Positions 25,808 through 35,004 are shown, counted from the stretch's first letter. The stretch: 64,000 nucleotides of DNA from Pseudomonas lundensis (GCF_001042985.1 NZ_JYKY01000018.1:41476-105475); one strand, 5' to 3'. Notes: generated by a model from the sequence alone, not told the origin. Numbers and translations are program-made.

Positions 25808-26071
25808 TTACCTACAACCGTACCTGAATCCCGGCAAGCCTTGAGCAGCGCGCCATTTTTTGAGTGTGCGCGTGATGCCTTCGGCTGAGTCGTCAGCATC
25901 GTCCTCGGGGAAAAATATCAAGTCCGAGCCTGCTGGATGTTCACAGATCGTGTTGAAGTGATGCACGAGCCTGTTCTCTTCCTCTTCGCTTGCGTCGTTC
26001 CCGATAATGCGTTGAAGCAGCTCTATGAATTCCTGTTCGGTGTAGTCGGAAACACTGTTTTTCAAAATCAT
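25808..26071 (-). CDS. colicin/pyocin-type DNase immunity protein
   Basis: 87 aa acidic four-helix protein of the colicin E/pyocin S immunity family. Motifs are YTEQEFIELLQRI, NRLVHHFNTICEHPAGSDLI and PEDDADDSAEGITRTLKKWR. It binds and blocks the nuclease domain of the upstream gene, whose stop overlaps its start by four bases (ATGA), so toxin and antidote are made together. Confidence 0.92.
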   Translation of the reverse strand: MILKNSVSDYTEQEFIELLQRIIGNDASEEEENRLVHHFNTICEHPAGSDLIFFPEDDADDSAEGITRTLKKWRAAQGLPGFRYGCR

Positions 26072-27420
26072 TGTCTGTCTTCCTTGTGAATCGCTACGTG
26101 TCGTTTTGGCGTCATTATTGCGAGGTTGTCTACGTCGTACACCGCGCCGCCATGCTGAACGTTTTCAATATGATGGATCTCGTAGCGAGCGTTTTCACCG
26201 TTGTGCTCTGGTCTTTGAGCGAAGGGGGCTTTGCCATTTCGTAGTTTGTTTTGGTTCGTGAGCTTGAACTGGCTCAATAGCGCTGGGTCATTGCCCACGG
26301 CAGTCCAGAATGCCTTCCTGAAAGCATCGAAGCTGCTAAAGCGTTTGCCGATAAGTTGACTGGCAATACTTGTGGGTACGGGCGCTCCGAGTCCAGAACT
26401 CGCCCTGGCTAACCAGAGGCCCGTCACATCTTTCCCCTGTCCTGTAACGGTACCGGGGGCAAGCCGGACATTCATCACGATGTACAGCGGCTGAATGCCA
26501 GAGTCAGCCGGGAACACAAGGATGAAGTCTTTGTACTCGGGCGGGTAGATCGGGTTGACGATGATGCTATCCGCTTTCTCAGATGGCGGATAAATCCAGA
26601 TTTGTGGGGCTTGAGGTGCACCCTCTAACGCTGGAGTACCTAAGGTGTTGGACGGGTCAGCGGCGGGGGTCCATATCAGGGTTACGCCATCGCCCAAGTC
26701 AGCCACTTGCCGGGAGCCTTGGGCAACGAACTGCACCACGGGAATCATTTCCCAGTCGCGGCGCTTCTGGGTGTTGTACCCGTACCCCTTCAAGGTGCCA
26801 TCGGCCTGCTGCTCAACGTGCAGGCGAACACGTATACGTCCCTCTTTAAGCGTCTGGAGCTGTTCTTCGGTATATAGGCTGCTGTCGCCCAAGCTGGATG
26901 GCCACAGCAATGCAACCACGCCCACCAAAAGACCCGCAGCAACACCCGTGGTGGGCCCGGACGCCACAGCGCCAGCCGTGCACAAACCCCCACAAGACAC
27001 ACCGCCAGCGGTGCCAGTAGCCACACCACCCAATAGAAGTGTTCCCAGCGACGAGGGTACGTAGCCGCTGATTTTCTTAAGGGGAATGTTTCCTTGTGCA
27101 TCCGTTTCACGGCCACCCAGCAAGGCAAACTCGCCATATTGGCTAACCGGATCGGTGGGGATGGCTCCGCCGGGACTGATGTAGTTAATGGTCCCTTCTG
27201 GCAGCGTGCAACGCTTGGCAAAGACGCATCCGCGTGAGGCCACCACATCCGGCTTCTTGATCGAACGCCTGCGTGCGTCAGCTTCCCGCTCGTTCCGTGC
27301 ATTCGCCGCCAGTGTTCTGTCCCAAGCGGCCTGTGCTTGCTCTGTCGCCTCCCCATGTCGCCGGTTGCCGTCTATCCCATTACATCCCAGGGTATTGGGG
27401 AAGATGTTCTTAACCGCCAT
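26068..27420 (-). CDS. S-type pyocin domain protein with HNH DNase
   Basis: 450 aa from ATG 27420 (GAGGCG upstream). The N-terminal region (CVFAKRCTLPEGTINYISPG) and a Gly/Ala-rich hydrophobic stretch (about residues 130-180) lead into a pyocin_S domain (about 190-360) and a C-terminal colicin-DNase HNH: RYEIHHIENVQHGG, DVDNLAIMTPKRHVAIH. It cuts target-cell DNA. There is no obvious TonB-dependent receptor-binding domain, and its neighbour is hcp, so delivery by a type VI system instead of free release is plausible; this is inference. Confidence 0.87.
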   Translation of the reverse strand: MAVKNIFPNTLGCNGIDGNRRHGEATEQAQAAWDRTLAANARNEREADARRRSIKKPDVVASRGCVFAKRCTLPEGTINYISPGGAIPTDPVSQYGEFALLGGRETDAQGNIPLKKISGYVPSSLGTLLLGGVATGTAGGVSCGGLCTAGAVASGPTTGVAAGLLVGVVALLWPSSLGDSSLYTEEQLQTLKEGRIRVRLHVEQQADGTLKGYGYNTQKRRDWEMIPVVQFVAQGSRQVADLGDGVTLIWTPAADPSNTLGTPALEGAPQAPQIWIYPPSEKADSIIVNPIYPPEYKDFILVFPADSGIQPLYIVMNVRLAPGTVTGQGKDVTGLWLARASSGLGAPVPTSIASQLIGKRFSSFDAFRKAFWTAVGNDPALLSQFKLTNQNKLRNGKAPFAQRPEHNGENARYEIHHIENVQHGGAVYDVDNLAIMTPKRHVAIHKEDRQ

Positions 27421-27669
27421 AACACCGCCTCTGCAATTTGACGATCCGTATTCACCGCCTAAGTGCAACAGGACGCTACTTCACAGGTGTTTGGCTTGTC
27501 GGTAGGAAGATTCTCAAGATTTATAAAAAGTCGTCTATCAGGCCTACCGGTTGTGGCCCGGGTTTACAGGGGTGAAGGGAGATAGAGCACGGATAACCAG
27601 CCACTTCGCTTGGCGATTGCGAAGAGATGGAGTTCAATCCTCTCCTCAGCCTCCACAGGACACACGTTC

Positions 27670-28140
27670 ATGGCAACGCCAAAGAAACAGCACAAGCACG
27701 CGCAGCGGGCTAAGTCCAAAGCCAAACAGAATCGCATGGGCAAGCCGGCGAAAGCCTCGGCTTCGGCCCTGATCGATCATCCGTTCGATGACGTCAAAAT
27801 CGACCTCAGCACTTTCGACTTCCAGGACATCAAGGAAAACGGCTTCGAGCCTGAGGATTTCGACGACCTGTTCCAGGCCATGAAAGCCGCTGAAACCCGC
27901 GGCCTGCAAGCGATGTGCAGTGTGTTCCTGCAATACCCGGTGCTGGAGCTGGTGATTTCGGAAGAAGAGGAAGAGGACGCCACCGATTTTCTGATGGGCT
28001 TGCTGATTGCTTTCCGCATGACGGTGCACGGTGACGACGAAGACGCCGCGCTGGCATGGGTCGAAACCCCGGCCTTCCAGACCGCTTACGTTGAAGCCTC
28101 GCGCCTGCTGGCCGAGCGCAGCGCCCGCAACACGCTCTGA
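27670..28140 (+). CDS. conserved Pseudomonas hypothetical protein
   Basis: 156 aa from ATG 27670 (CAGGA upstream). A basic Lys/Gln/Arg N-terminus (TPKKQHKHAQRAKSKAKQNR) is followed by an acidic helical body with a Glu run (VISEEEEEDATDFLMGLLIA). No known domain. GC-rich core-genome codon use marks the return to chromosomal sequence after the pyocin locus. Cytosolic. Function unknown. Confidence 0.75.
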   Translation: MATPKKQHKHAQRAKSKAKQNRMGKPAKASASALIDHPFDDVKIDLSTFDFQDIKENGFEPEDFDDLFQAMKAAETRGLQAMCSVFLQYPVLELVISEEEEEDATDFLMGLLIAFRMTVHGDDEDAALAWVETPAFQTAYVEASRLLAERSARNTL

Positions 28141-28210
28141 CAGTCAGGCTGCGCGCCGGTGCGCAGCGCCCGATTTGCCAAGTCAGCGTGCGAGGGATAA
28201 AGTCCGCAGC

Positions 28211-28447
28211 GTCACGGTCAATCCCGTGGCCGGGCGTAGGAACCCGATTCAAAGTTGGCGCGTAGCGCCCAAGACTGTCTTTCCGGCGTTTTTTTATGTC
28301 CGGAATAACGCTCTATGGCAGCTGTGTGCGGGCAGACTTCGGTCTGGCCGGGTGCCAACTTTCCCGGTATTCCTACCCCGCACATGGCTGCCACCCAATC
28401 CCGTAGGAAGGAACGTGGCAGCTCTTACTGAAAAGTTGGAGACCTTC
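28211..28447 (+). ncRNA. structured leader with competing helices upstream of a DUF3077-like gene
   Basis: Stable local hairpins: GGCGC-GTA-GCGCC (28257-28269), TTCCGG...CCGGAA (28281-28305), CAGAC-TTCG-GTCTG (28333-28346). Three short elements occur twice: GTAGGAA (28236, 28403), AAAGTTGG (28251, 28432) and GGCAGC (28317, 28417). Each has one complement in the middle: TTCCTAC 28370-28376, CCAACTTT 28355-28362, GCTGCC 28387-28392. The second AAAGTTGG runs into the SD GGAG (28438-28441). The central strand can therefore pair with either outer set, which looks like a translational switch. Confidence 0.5.
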
Positions 28448-28711
28448 ATGCCGCACCTCACCACCCCGCTCGCCTTCCACGAAACCGGCCCGGCCCATCA
28501 CAACCACCTGCTGTTCAGCGTGACACCCGACATCCCCGCCGTTCACGCCTTGCACAGCGCCAGCGAACTGCTGTCCGCCGCCACCCACACGCTGGACGCA
28601 GCCGCCACCGGCACGCTGTGTATCGACGCCCATCAGGCGTTCCTGCTGAGCCACGCCTTGCGCGCGGTCAAAGCCACCGTGGACGCCCTCGGGCAGGCGC
28701 CCGCCGACTGA
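28448..28711 (+). CDS. small DUF3077/DUF6124-like protein
   Basis: 87 aa from ATG 28448, with GGAG seven bases upstream. The core LFSVTPDIPAVHALHSASE and LLSAATHTLDAAA resembles the small Pseudomonas proteins grouped as DUF3077/DUF6124, whose role is unknown. An open frame runs far upstream through the leader, but that part is not protein-like and covers paired elements. Convergent with arsB, seven bases apart. Confidence 0.65.
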   Translation: MPHLTTPLAFHETGPAHHNHLLFSVTPDIPAVHALHSASELLSAATHTLDAAATGTLCIDAHQAFLLSHALRAVKATVDALGQAPAD

Positions 28712-28717
28712 CCGCCC

Positions 28718-30001
28718 TCAGCCACCCAACCGAACGGCCAGCGCCGCCAGGGTGATCAGCAACACGGGCACGGTCAGCACAATGCCGACTTTGAAGTAAT
28801 ACCCCCAGGTGATGCGGATCCCCTTGCGCGCCAGCACGTGCAGCCACAACAACGTGGCCAGGCTGCCAATCGGTGTGATTTTCGGGCCCAGGTCGCTGCC
28901 AATCACGTTGGCGTACACCATCGCCTCCTTCACCACGCCCGTGGCGCTGCTGGCGTCGATCGACAGCGCGCCGATCAGCACCGTCGGCAAGTTGTTCATG
29001 ATCGACGACAACAGCGCCGTCAGCAGACCCGTGCCGAAGGTCGCGCCCCACACGCCATGTGCGGCGAAAGCGTCGAGCCAACCGGCCAGCGCCTGGGTCA
29101 GCCCGGCATTGCGCAGGCCGTAGACCACCAAATACATGCCGAGGGAGAAAATCACGATCTGCCAGGGCGCTTCCTTGAGCACCTTGCGGGTTGAAATCCG
29201 GTGCCCGCGTGCCGCGATCAACAGCAGCAAGGCGGCGCATAACGCCGAGATGGCGCTGATCGGGATGCCCAGCGGCTCCAGCGCAAAACACCCTGCCAGC
29301 AGGATCCCCAGCACCCACCAACCGGCCATGAACGTGGCGCGGTCGTGAATGGCGCTGGCGGGCGCATCCAGCTCGGCCGGGTCGTAGCGCGCCGGAATAT
29401 CGCGGCGAAAGAACCACAGCAGCATGCCCAGCGTCGCCGCCACGCTCACCAGGTTGACCGGCACCATGACCGCTGCGTATTGGTTGAAGCCGATCTTGAA
29501 GAAGTCGGCCGACACGATGTTCACCAGATTCGACACCACCAGGGGCAAACTGGCGGTGTCTGCGATGAACCCCGCGCCCATCACAAACGCCAGGGTCGCC
29601 GCAGGCGAGAAGCGCAGCGCCAGCAGCATGGCGACCACAATCGGGGTCAGGATCAGCGCCGCGCCATCATTGGCAAACAGCGCCGAGACCAGCGCGCCGA
29701 GCAGCACCATAAAGGCGAACAGCCGCTTGCCACGGCCCTGCCCCCAGCGCGCCACATGCAACGCCGCCCACGCGAAAAACCCCGCCTCGTCCAGCAACAG
29801 GCTGATGATAATCAGCGCCACAAAGGTGCCAGTGGCGTTCCAGATAATCGACCACACCAAGGGAATGTCGCTCAACTGCACCACGCCAAAGGCCAGCGCC
29901 AGCACAGCCCCCATCGAGGCGCTCCACCCCACGCCCAAGCCGCGCGGCTGCCAAATGACCAACACAATCGTGAACACAAAAATAGCACTGGCTACCCACA
30001 T
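28718..30001 (-). CDS. arsB: arsenite efflux pump ArsB
   Basis: 427 aa, the usual ArsB length, with about 12 transmembrane segments. Motifs are DEAGFFAWAALHVARWGQG, LFANDGAALILTPIV, ADTASLPLVVSNLVNIVSAD and IGSDLGPKITPIGSLATLLW. It exports arsenite or antimonite by proton antiport. ATG 30001 follows GAGGA; 67 further codons are open upstream but overlap arsR. It lies 17 bp after arsR. No arsC or arsH follows in this window. Confidence 0.93.
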   Translation of the reverse strand: MWVASAIFVFTIVLVIWQPRGLGVGWSASMGAVLALAFGVVQLSDIPLVWSIIWNATGTFVALIIISLLLDEAGFFAWAALHVARWGQGRGKRLFAFMVLLGALVSALFANDGAALILTPIVVAMLLALRFSPAATLAFVMGAGFIADTASLPLVVSNLVNIVSADFFKIGFNQYAAVMVPVNLVSVAATLGMLLWFFRRDIPARYDPAELDAPASAIHDRATFMAGWWVLGILLAGCFALEPLGIPISAISALCAALLLLIAARGHRISTRKVLKEAPWQIVIFSLGMYLVVYGLRNAGLTQALAGWLDAFAAHGVWGATFGTGLLTALLSSIMNNLPTVLIGALSIDASSATGVVKEAMVYANVIGSDLGPKITPIGSLATLLWLHVLARKGIRITWGYYFKVGIVLTVPVLLITLAALAVRLGG

Positions 30002-30018
30002 CGAACTGTCCTCGCCGC

Positions 30019-30372
30019 TCAGCAGCACGGGTTGCGTAGCGGGCGGTCGCCCATGGCGCCCAGCCGTTGCACATCGCTGTGCAGCCAGGCCCGGTTGGCG
30101 TTGAGGGTGATGTCCAGCACCGCCGAGACCCACGCGGGCAAGGCCGGGTTGAGGCGGTAATACACCCACTGGCCCTGACGGCGATCCAGTAACAAGCCGC
30201 ACCGGCGCAAGTGCGCCAAGTGCCGGGAGATTTTGGGCTGGCTGTCATCCAGCGCACACATCAACTCGCACACGCACAGCTCGCCTTCCTGCGCGAGCAG
30301 CAGCGCCAGCCGCGCACGGGTGGGATCCGCCAGGGCTTTGAACACCGACGGCGGGGAAACGGTTTGAGTCAT
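30019..30372 (-). CDS. arsR: arsenic-responsive repressor ArsR
   Basis: 117 aa winged-helix ArsR/SmtB repressor. The metalloid-binding motif ELCVCEL (two Cys, about residues 31-33) sits in the first helix of the DNA-binding region, followed by DDSQPKISRHLAHLRRCGLL and the wing RRQGQWVYYRLNP. Binding of arsenite releases the operator; a palindrome lies 32 bp upstream of the start. The last residues are a CC pair. Confidence 0.93.
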   Translation of the reverse strand: MTQTVSPPSVFKALADPTRARLALLLAQEGELCVCELMCALDDSQPKISRHLAHLRRCGLLLDRRQGQWVYYRLNPALPAWVSAVLDITLNANRAWLHSDVQRLGAMGDRPLRNPCC

Positions 30373-30403
30373 GACACAGGACCTTACAGAGGGACGCCCG
30401 AAT

Positions 30404-30419
30404 ATATGGACTTCCATAT
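30404..30419. promoter_or_regulatory. palindromic operator upstream of arsR
   Basis: ATATGGA-CT-TCCATAT, perfect 7-bp arms with a 2-bp centre, between arsR and the DUF1272 gene. The likely ArsR site. Confidence 0.65.
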
Positions 30420-30436
30420 GTAACGGCAAGCCCGCC

Positions 30437-30685
30437 TCAGGCGCCGGGTGCGCACCCCTGCGGTTTATTGACCCGCACCGTGGACGCCGGATGCCGGGCC
30501 AGCTTGCTGGCTGGACGACGCGGGCGAGGCAGCAGTTCACCGCCGCAGTTGGGGCACAGGCCGCCCAGCTTCTGCTCCGAACACGTCGCGCAGAAGGTGC
30601 ATTCGAACGAACAGATACGCGCCTGGGAGGCGTCCGGCGGCAAATCGCAATCACAGCATTCACAGTTGGGGCGCAGTTCAAGCAT
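30437..30685 (-). CDS. DUF1272 zinc-ribbon-like protein
   Basis: 82 aa. Nine cysteines fall in the first half (CECCDCDLPP, CSFECTFCATC, LCPNCGGEL), a pattern of DUF1272 proteins that predicts two metal sites. Function unknown. It is transcribed toward arsR-arsB and ends 18 bp upstream of the arsR palindrome, so it could share metal-related control; this is inference. Confidence 0.85.
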   Translation of the reverse strand: MLELRPNCECCDCDLPPDASQARICSFECTFCATCSEQKLGGLCPNCGGELLPRPRRPASKLARHPASTVRVNKPQGCAPGA

Positions 30686-30895
30686 GGTGATTCCTCGCAG
30701 TCACGGGGCCATATCAATACGTGTTCAGGTGTACCGTCGATCCTGTGCGGTGTCATTGGGGTCGCACAAGGTGCTGTCAATCTGCCAGAATTTTGGGCTA
30801 AGACCTGTCAGATTTATTGCACTTTTTTCATGCCATGGCTTCAGAAAGTCATGAGCGCCTATTTTTTGCGCACGCAGAGAGCCCTGTTACACGGC

Positions 30896-31501
30896 ATGCC
30901 ACCAGTCCAATCTCCCCCCGCCGCGCCCAGCGTCCTGAACGATCTGCGCGCCGGTACACACACCCTGCATGTTGCGCTAGAGCAACGGCTACCGTTTTTT
31001 TCAGACGCGCTCGACCTTGACCATTACACCCGCTTGCTGAGTGCCTATTTCGGGTTTTATCAGGCATTGGAAGACCGGCTGACGCACAGCGCGTTCATTC
31101 CGTCAGGGTTTGACCTGGCGGCGCGGCTCAAGACGCCTGCGTTGGTCCAGGACCTGCGGGCGCTGGGGGTAGACCCGCACGCGCTGCCCCGCTGCCAGCA
31201 CCTGCCCACCGTGCGCAGCGAAGCCCAGGCACTGGGGGTTTTGTATGTGCTCGAAGGCGCCACGCTGGGCGGCAATGTGCTGCGCAAACGGGTGGCTGAG
31301 CATTTGGGCCTTGATGCCGATAACGGCGGTGCGTTCCTGTTTGTGTATGGCGAGGACACTGGCCAACACTGGAAAGCATTTATTGAATTTCTGGGCAGTG
31401 TGCCGCTCGATGCCACAGGGCGGAGCGAAGCCGCACAGGCTGCCTGTTCAACGTTTAGCTGTTTCGAGCAATGGCTCGATCGCCAGGAGGTTTTGCTATG
31501 A
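30896..31501 (+). CDS. bphO: biliverdin-producing heme oxygenase
   Basis: 201 aa from ATG 30896; ATG 30851 is an alternative and neither has a strong SD. The proximal heme His lies in DLRAGTHTLHVALEQRLPF, and the distal helix is LYVLEGATLGGNVLRKRV. It opens heme to biliverdin IX-alpha, the chromophore of the phytochrome encoded next. The stop overlaps the bphP start (ATGA), an arrangement common in Pseudomonas. Confidence 0.88.
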   Translation: MPPVQSPPAAPSVLNDLRAGTHTLHVALEQRLPFFSDALDLDHYTRLLSAYFGFYQALEDRLTHSAFIPSGFDLAARLKTPALVQDLRALGVDPHALPRCQHLPTVRSEAQALGVLYVLEGATLGGNVLRKRVAEHLGLDADNGGAFLFVYGEDTGQHWKAFIEFLGSVPLDATGRSEAAQAACSTFSCFEQWLDRQEVLL

Positions 31502-33735
31502 ATTCACTCGACACTGAGGCGTTTGAAGCCCTGCTGGTCAATTGCGCCGACGAACCGATCCGCTACCCCGGCGCCATCCAGCCCCACGGCGTGCTGGTGA
31601 CCTTGTCCGAGCCCGCGCTGTGCATCGAGCAAATCAGCCACAACGTGCAGGACCTGTTCGGCCTGAACCCCCATGCGCTGCTGGGCCAACCGCTGAGCAT
31701 GCTCACCGGCCCGACCGCCGCGGCCGCCATTGCGCAGGCCGCCGGGTTCGTCGCGAACGTGGACGCGCCGCCGCTGGAGCTGGACATGCAAGGGGTTGCG
31801 TACGAAGGCCTGTTGCACCGCGAAAGCGGCGTGCTGGTGCTTGAGCTGGAACTCAAGCCAGACGCGTTACAAATCAAAAGCACGATGGACAAAGTGCGCA
31901 ACCTGAGCCGCATGCTGCAACGCCTGCAAGCGGCCAAAACCTTGCCTGCCCTGTACGACATTTGCGTCGAGGAAATACAGGCCCTCACCGGCTACGACCG
32001 TGTGTTGATCTACCGCTTTCAGGAAGAAGGCCACGGCCAGGTGATCGCTGAAGCCTCGGCGCCGTCGATGGAGCTGTTCAACGGGATGTTCTTCCCGGCC
32101 TCCGACATCCCCGAACAGGCCCGCGAGCTGTATCGCACGCACTGGCTGCGCATCATCCCCAATGCCGATTACCAACCGGTCGAACTGGTGCCGCGCCTGC
32201 GCCCTGACACGGGCCAAGCGCTGGACTTGAGCGGCGCGGTGTTACGCAGCGTGTCACCGATCCACTGCCAGTACATGCGCAACATGGGCGTGCTGTCGTC
32301 CATGAGCATTTCGCTGATGGACGGGGAGCGGCTGTGGGGCCTGATCAGTTGCGGGCATCGTCAGCCGCTGCACGTCCCCCACGAGCTGCGCATGGCCTGC
32401 CAGACCATCGGCCAGGTGCTGTCGCTGCAAATCAGTGCCCTGCAAACCCTGGAAATCAGCCGCCAGCGCGAAGCCAAAATGGAGGCGCTGGTGCAGCTCA
32501 ACACGGCCATGGTCCACAGCCAGGAACACGTGTTTGACGGCCTGGCCGCCGAGCCTGAGCGGCTGATGTCGCTGACCGGCGCCAGCGGCGTGGCGATCCT
32601 GGAAGACAAGGTGCTGCACCGTTACGGCGAGTGCCCGCCACCCGATGAAATCCGTGCCTTGTACCAGTGGTTCAAGGCGTCGGGCGAGTCGGTGCTGTCG
32701 AGCCATCACCTGTCGACGGTCTATGCGCCCGCCGCCGCGTACAAGGACATCGCCAGCGGCCTGCTGGCCATGACCCTGCCCAAGCCGGTGGACAACGCGG
32801 TGCTGTGGTTTCGCAAAGAGGTGAAGGAAAGCATCCCGTGGAGCGGTGACCCAAAAAAGCCGCTCAATCTGGAGCCCAGCGCCACGGGCCTGCGCCTGAG
32901 CCCGCGCACGTCGTTTGAGTTGTGGAAGGTCGAAATGGACGGTATTTCCAACAAGTGGAGCCATGGCGACCTGTTCGCCGCCAATGACTTGCGCCGTTCG
33001 GCACTGGAAAACGACCTCGCCCGTCAGGTGCTGCGCGAGCAACAGGCCGTGCGTGCCCGCGACGAACTGGTGGCCGTGGTCTCCCACGATTTGCGCAGCC
33101 CCATGACCATCATTTCGATGCTCTGCGGCATGATGCAAAAAGCCTTCAGCAGCGACGGCCCGCACACCTCGCGTCGTATTACCTCGGCCATCGACACCAT
33201 GCAGCAAGCCAGCAGTCGCATGAACGTGTTGCTGGAAGACTTGCTCGACACCTCCAAGATCGAAGCCGGGCGCTACACCATCAACCCGCAGCCGCTGGAC
33301 GTGGCGCAGATCTTCGAAGAAGCGCTCTCGCTGCTGGCGCCTCTGGCGCTGGACAAGTCGGTGGAACTGACCTTCAACGCCGAGCCCGACCTGAAGATCC
33401 ACGCCGACCCGGAGCGTCTGTTTCAGGTGCTGTCGAACCTGATCGGCAATGCCATCAAGTTCACCCCGGCCGATGGCAAGATCGGCGTGGCGGCCATGTC
33501 CAATGGCGATGAAATCGTGTTCAGCGTGCGCGATTCGGGCAAAGGCATTGCGCCTGAGCAGTTGCCGCACATCTTCGAACGCTACTGGACAGCCAAGGAG
33601 GGCAACGCGACCGGCACGGGACTGGGGCTCTACATTTCGCAGGGCATCATTAAGGCCCACGGCGGCCAGTTGCTGGCCGAGAGCAAGCCCGGTGAAGGCA
33701 GCGAGTTCCGCTTTACCGTGCCCAAGGTTGCCTGA
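31498..33735 (+). CDS. bphP: bacteriophytochrome histidine kinase
   Basis: 745 aa from ATG 31498, preceded by AGGAGG. Order: PAS_2 with biliverdin-binding Cys16 (LVNCADEPIRYPG), GAF with the PASDIP motif (about residue 200), PHY (about 330-510), HisKA with phospho-acceptor His about 528 (VVSHDLRSPM), and HATPase (GTGLGLYISQGI, about 705). A red/far-red light sensor that phosphorylates a response regulator; none is adjacent, so the partner is elsewhere. Cytosolic dimer. Confidence 0.96.
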   Translation: MNSLDTEAFEALLVNCADEPIRYPGAIQPHGVLVTLSEPALCIEQISHNVQDLFGLNPHALLGQPLSMLTGPTAAAAIAQAAGFVANVDAPPLELDMQGVAYEGLLHRESGVLVLELELKPDALQIKSTMDKVRNLSRMLQRLQAAKTLPALYDICVEEIQALTGYDRVLIYRFQEEGHGQVIAEASAPSMELFNGMFFPASDIPEQARELYRTHWLRIIPNADYQPVELVPRLRPDTGQALDLSGAVLRSVSPIHCQYMRNMGVLSSMSISLMDGERLWGLISCGHRQPLHVPHELRMACQTIGQVLSLQISALQTLEISRQREAKMEALVQLNTAMVHSQEHVFDGLAAEPERLMSLTGASGVAILEDKVLHRYGECPPPDEIRALYQWFKASGESVLSSHHLSTVYAPAAAYKDIASGLLAMTLPKPVDNAVLWFRKEVKESIPWSGDPKKPLNLEPSATGLRLSPRTSFELWKVEMDGISNKWSHGDLFAANDLRRSALENDLARQVLREQQAVRARDELVAVVSHDLRSPMTIISMLCGMMQKAFSSDGPHTSRRITSAIDTMQQASSRMNVLLEDLLDTSKIEAGRYTINPQPLDVAQIFEEALSLLAPLALDKSVELTFNAEPDLKIHADPERLFQVLSNLIGNAIKFTPADGKIGVAAMSNGDEIVFSVRDSGKGIAPEQLPHIFERYWTAKEGNATGTGLGLYISQGIIKAHGGQLLAESKPGEGSEFRFTVPKVA

Positions 33736-33742
33736 CAGCCCT

Positions 33743-33787
33743 CAGGCCTTGCCAGCTCACCTTTAACCGGTAGCGAGGCAAGGCCTG
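33743..33787. terminator. bidirectional hairpin between bphP and gltS
   Basis: CAGGCCTTGCC (33743-33753) and GGCAAGGCCTG (33777-33787), 11 perfect pairs with a 23-nt loop, between convergent stops. No T-run, so termination efficiency is uncertain. Confidence 0.6.
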
Positions 33788-33795
33788 TAGGCAGG

Positions 33796-35004
33796 TCAGG
33801 CGAAGGCGTTGATGAACCAGGTGATCATCGGGATTGCCACAATGTCGATCAACACTGCGCCACACAACGGCACGATGATAAAGGCTTTGTACGAAAACAC
33901 TTTGTAGTGGTCGCAGATCGCGCCCATGTTGGCCACTGCATTGGGCGTGGCGCCCAGCCCGTGCCCCATGAAGCCTGCGCACAGCACCGCCGCGTCATAG
34001 TTGCCGCCAAACAGGCGGAACAGCACGAAGATGCACAGCAACAGCATGATCACCACCTGCACCACCAGAATCACCAGCAACGGCATGCCGAGCTTTTCCA
34101 GTTCCCAGAATTTGAGACTCATCATGGCCATGGTCAGGAACATGCCGAGGCTGACATCGCCGAGGGTGCTGACCGCATGGTCGGGCAGCTCTACCACCTG
34201 AGTGCGGTCGTTGAAGTTGCGTAGCAGGATCGCCACGAACATGGCGCCCACGTAGCTCGGCAACACGATGCCAAGGTGCTGTTGCAGACTGCCGCCCAGC
34301 CAGAAGCCCACCACCATGATCACCACGATGCAGGTCAGCAGGCGCAGCAGGGTCGGCGCGTCCAGTGCCGCAGGCGGCGTGTGGACAACCCCTTCGAAGG
34401 CTTTGAGGTCCCCGGCGTCTTCGGCTGTGACGCTCAGCGTGTTACGTTCGATCAACCAGCGCGCCAGCGGGCTGCCGAGCAAGCCGCCTGCCACCATGCC
34501 GAAGGTGGCCGCCGCCAGCGCGGCGGTGGTCGCCCCCACGGTGCCCAGGTCTTCGGCAATCGGGCCGAACGCTGCCGCCGCGCCGAACCCGCCTTCCAGC
34601 GAGACCGCCCCTGCCATGATCCCCAGCAACGGGTCGATGCCCAGCGCCTTGGCCACGCTCACGCCGACCACGTTTTGCACCAGCGCCAGCCCCCAGCACG
34701 CACCGAGGTAGATAAACAGCAACTTGCCGCCCTTGCGCAACAGCCCCAGGCTGCCGCCCAACCCGACGGTGGTAAAGAACGCCACCATCAACGGGGTTTG
34801 CAGGCTGGTGTCGAGGGTCAGGTCGAGCAGTTGCCGATCGCGCAGCAGCCAGATCAGCAAGGCAAAACCGAAGCCCCCGATCACCGGGGCGGGAACGCAC
34901 AGTTGGCGCAGCCAGTAACTGCGTTTTTTCAGTTGGGCACCCAAGCCTAGCAGGAGCAACGCGAGAGCCAGGGTGCTCAGCGCATCCAGTTGGAATGTCA
35001 GCAT
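33796..35004 (-). CDS. gltS: sodium/glutamate symporter GltS
   Basis: 402 aa with about ten transmembrane segments arranged as two inverted halves (IGGFGFALLIWLLR; GAVSLEGGFGAAAAFGP; MGHGLGATPNAVANM), the Gly-rich re-entrant loops typical of ESS-family carriers. Imports L-glutamate with Na+. Third gene of a leftward iclR-hutG-gltS group, 57 bp after hutG, which fits uptake or handling of glutamate from the hutG reaction. Confidence 0.92.
   Translation of the reverse strand: MLTFQLDALSTLALALLLLGLGAQLKKRSYWLRQLCVPAPVIGGFGFALLIWLLRDRQLLDLTLDTSLQTPLMVAFFTTVGLGGSLGLLRKGGKLLFIYLGACWGLALVQNVVGVSVAKALGIDPLLGIMAGAVSLEGGFGAAAAFGPIAEDLGTVGATTAALAAATFGMVAGGLLGSPLARWLIERNTLSVTAEDAGDLKAFEGVVHTPPAALDAPTLLRLLTCIVVIMVVGFWLGGSLQQHLGIVLPSYVGAMFVAILLRNFNDRTQVVELPDHAVSTLGDVSLGMFLTMAMMSLKFWELEKLGMPLLVILVVQVVIMLLLCIFVLFRLFGGNYDAAVLCAGFMGHGLGATPNAVANMGAICDHYKVFSYKAFIIVPLCGAVLIDIVAIPMITWFINAFA

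Noticed and set aside
27630..27664. tRNA or tmRNA 3' end (GGAGTTCAATCCTCTCC followed by GCCTCCA)
   Set aside because: The T-arm pairs poorly and no anticodon arm or acceptor partner is visible upstream. At most a worn att remnant.
28031..28711. 226-codon version of the DUF3077-like gene
   Set aside because: The extra N-terminal part covers paired leader elements and overlaps the end of the preceding gene; ATG 28448 has a proper SD.
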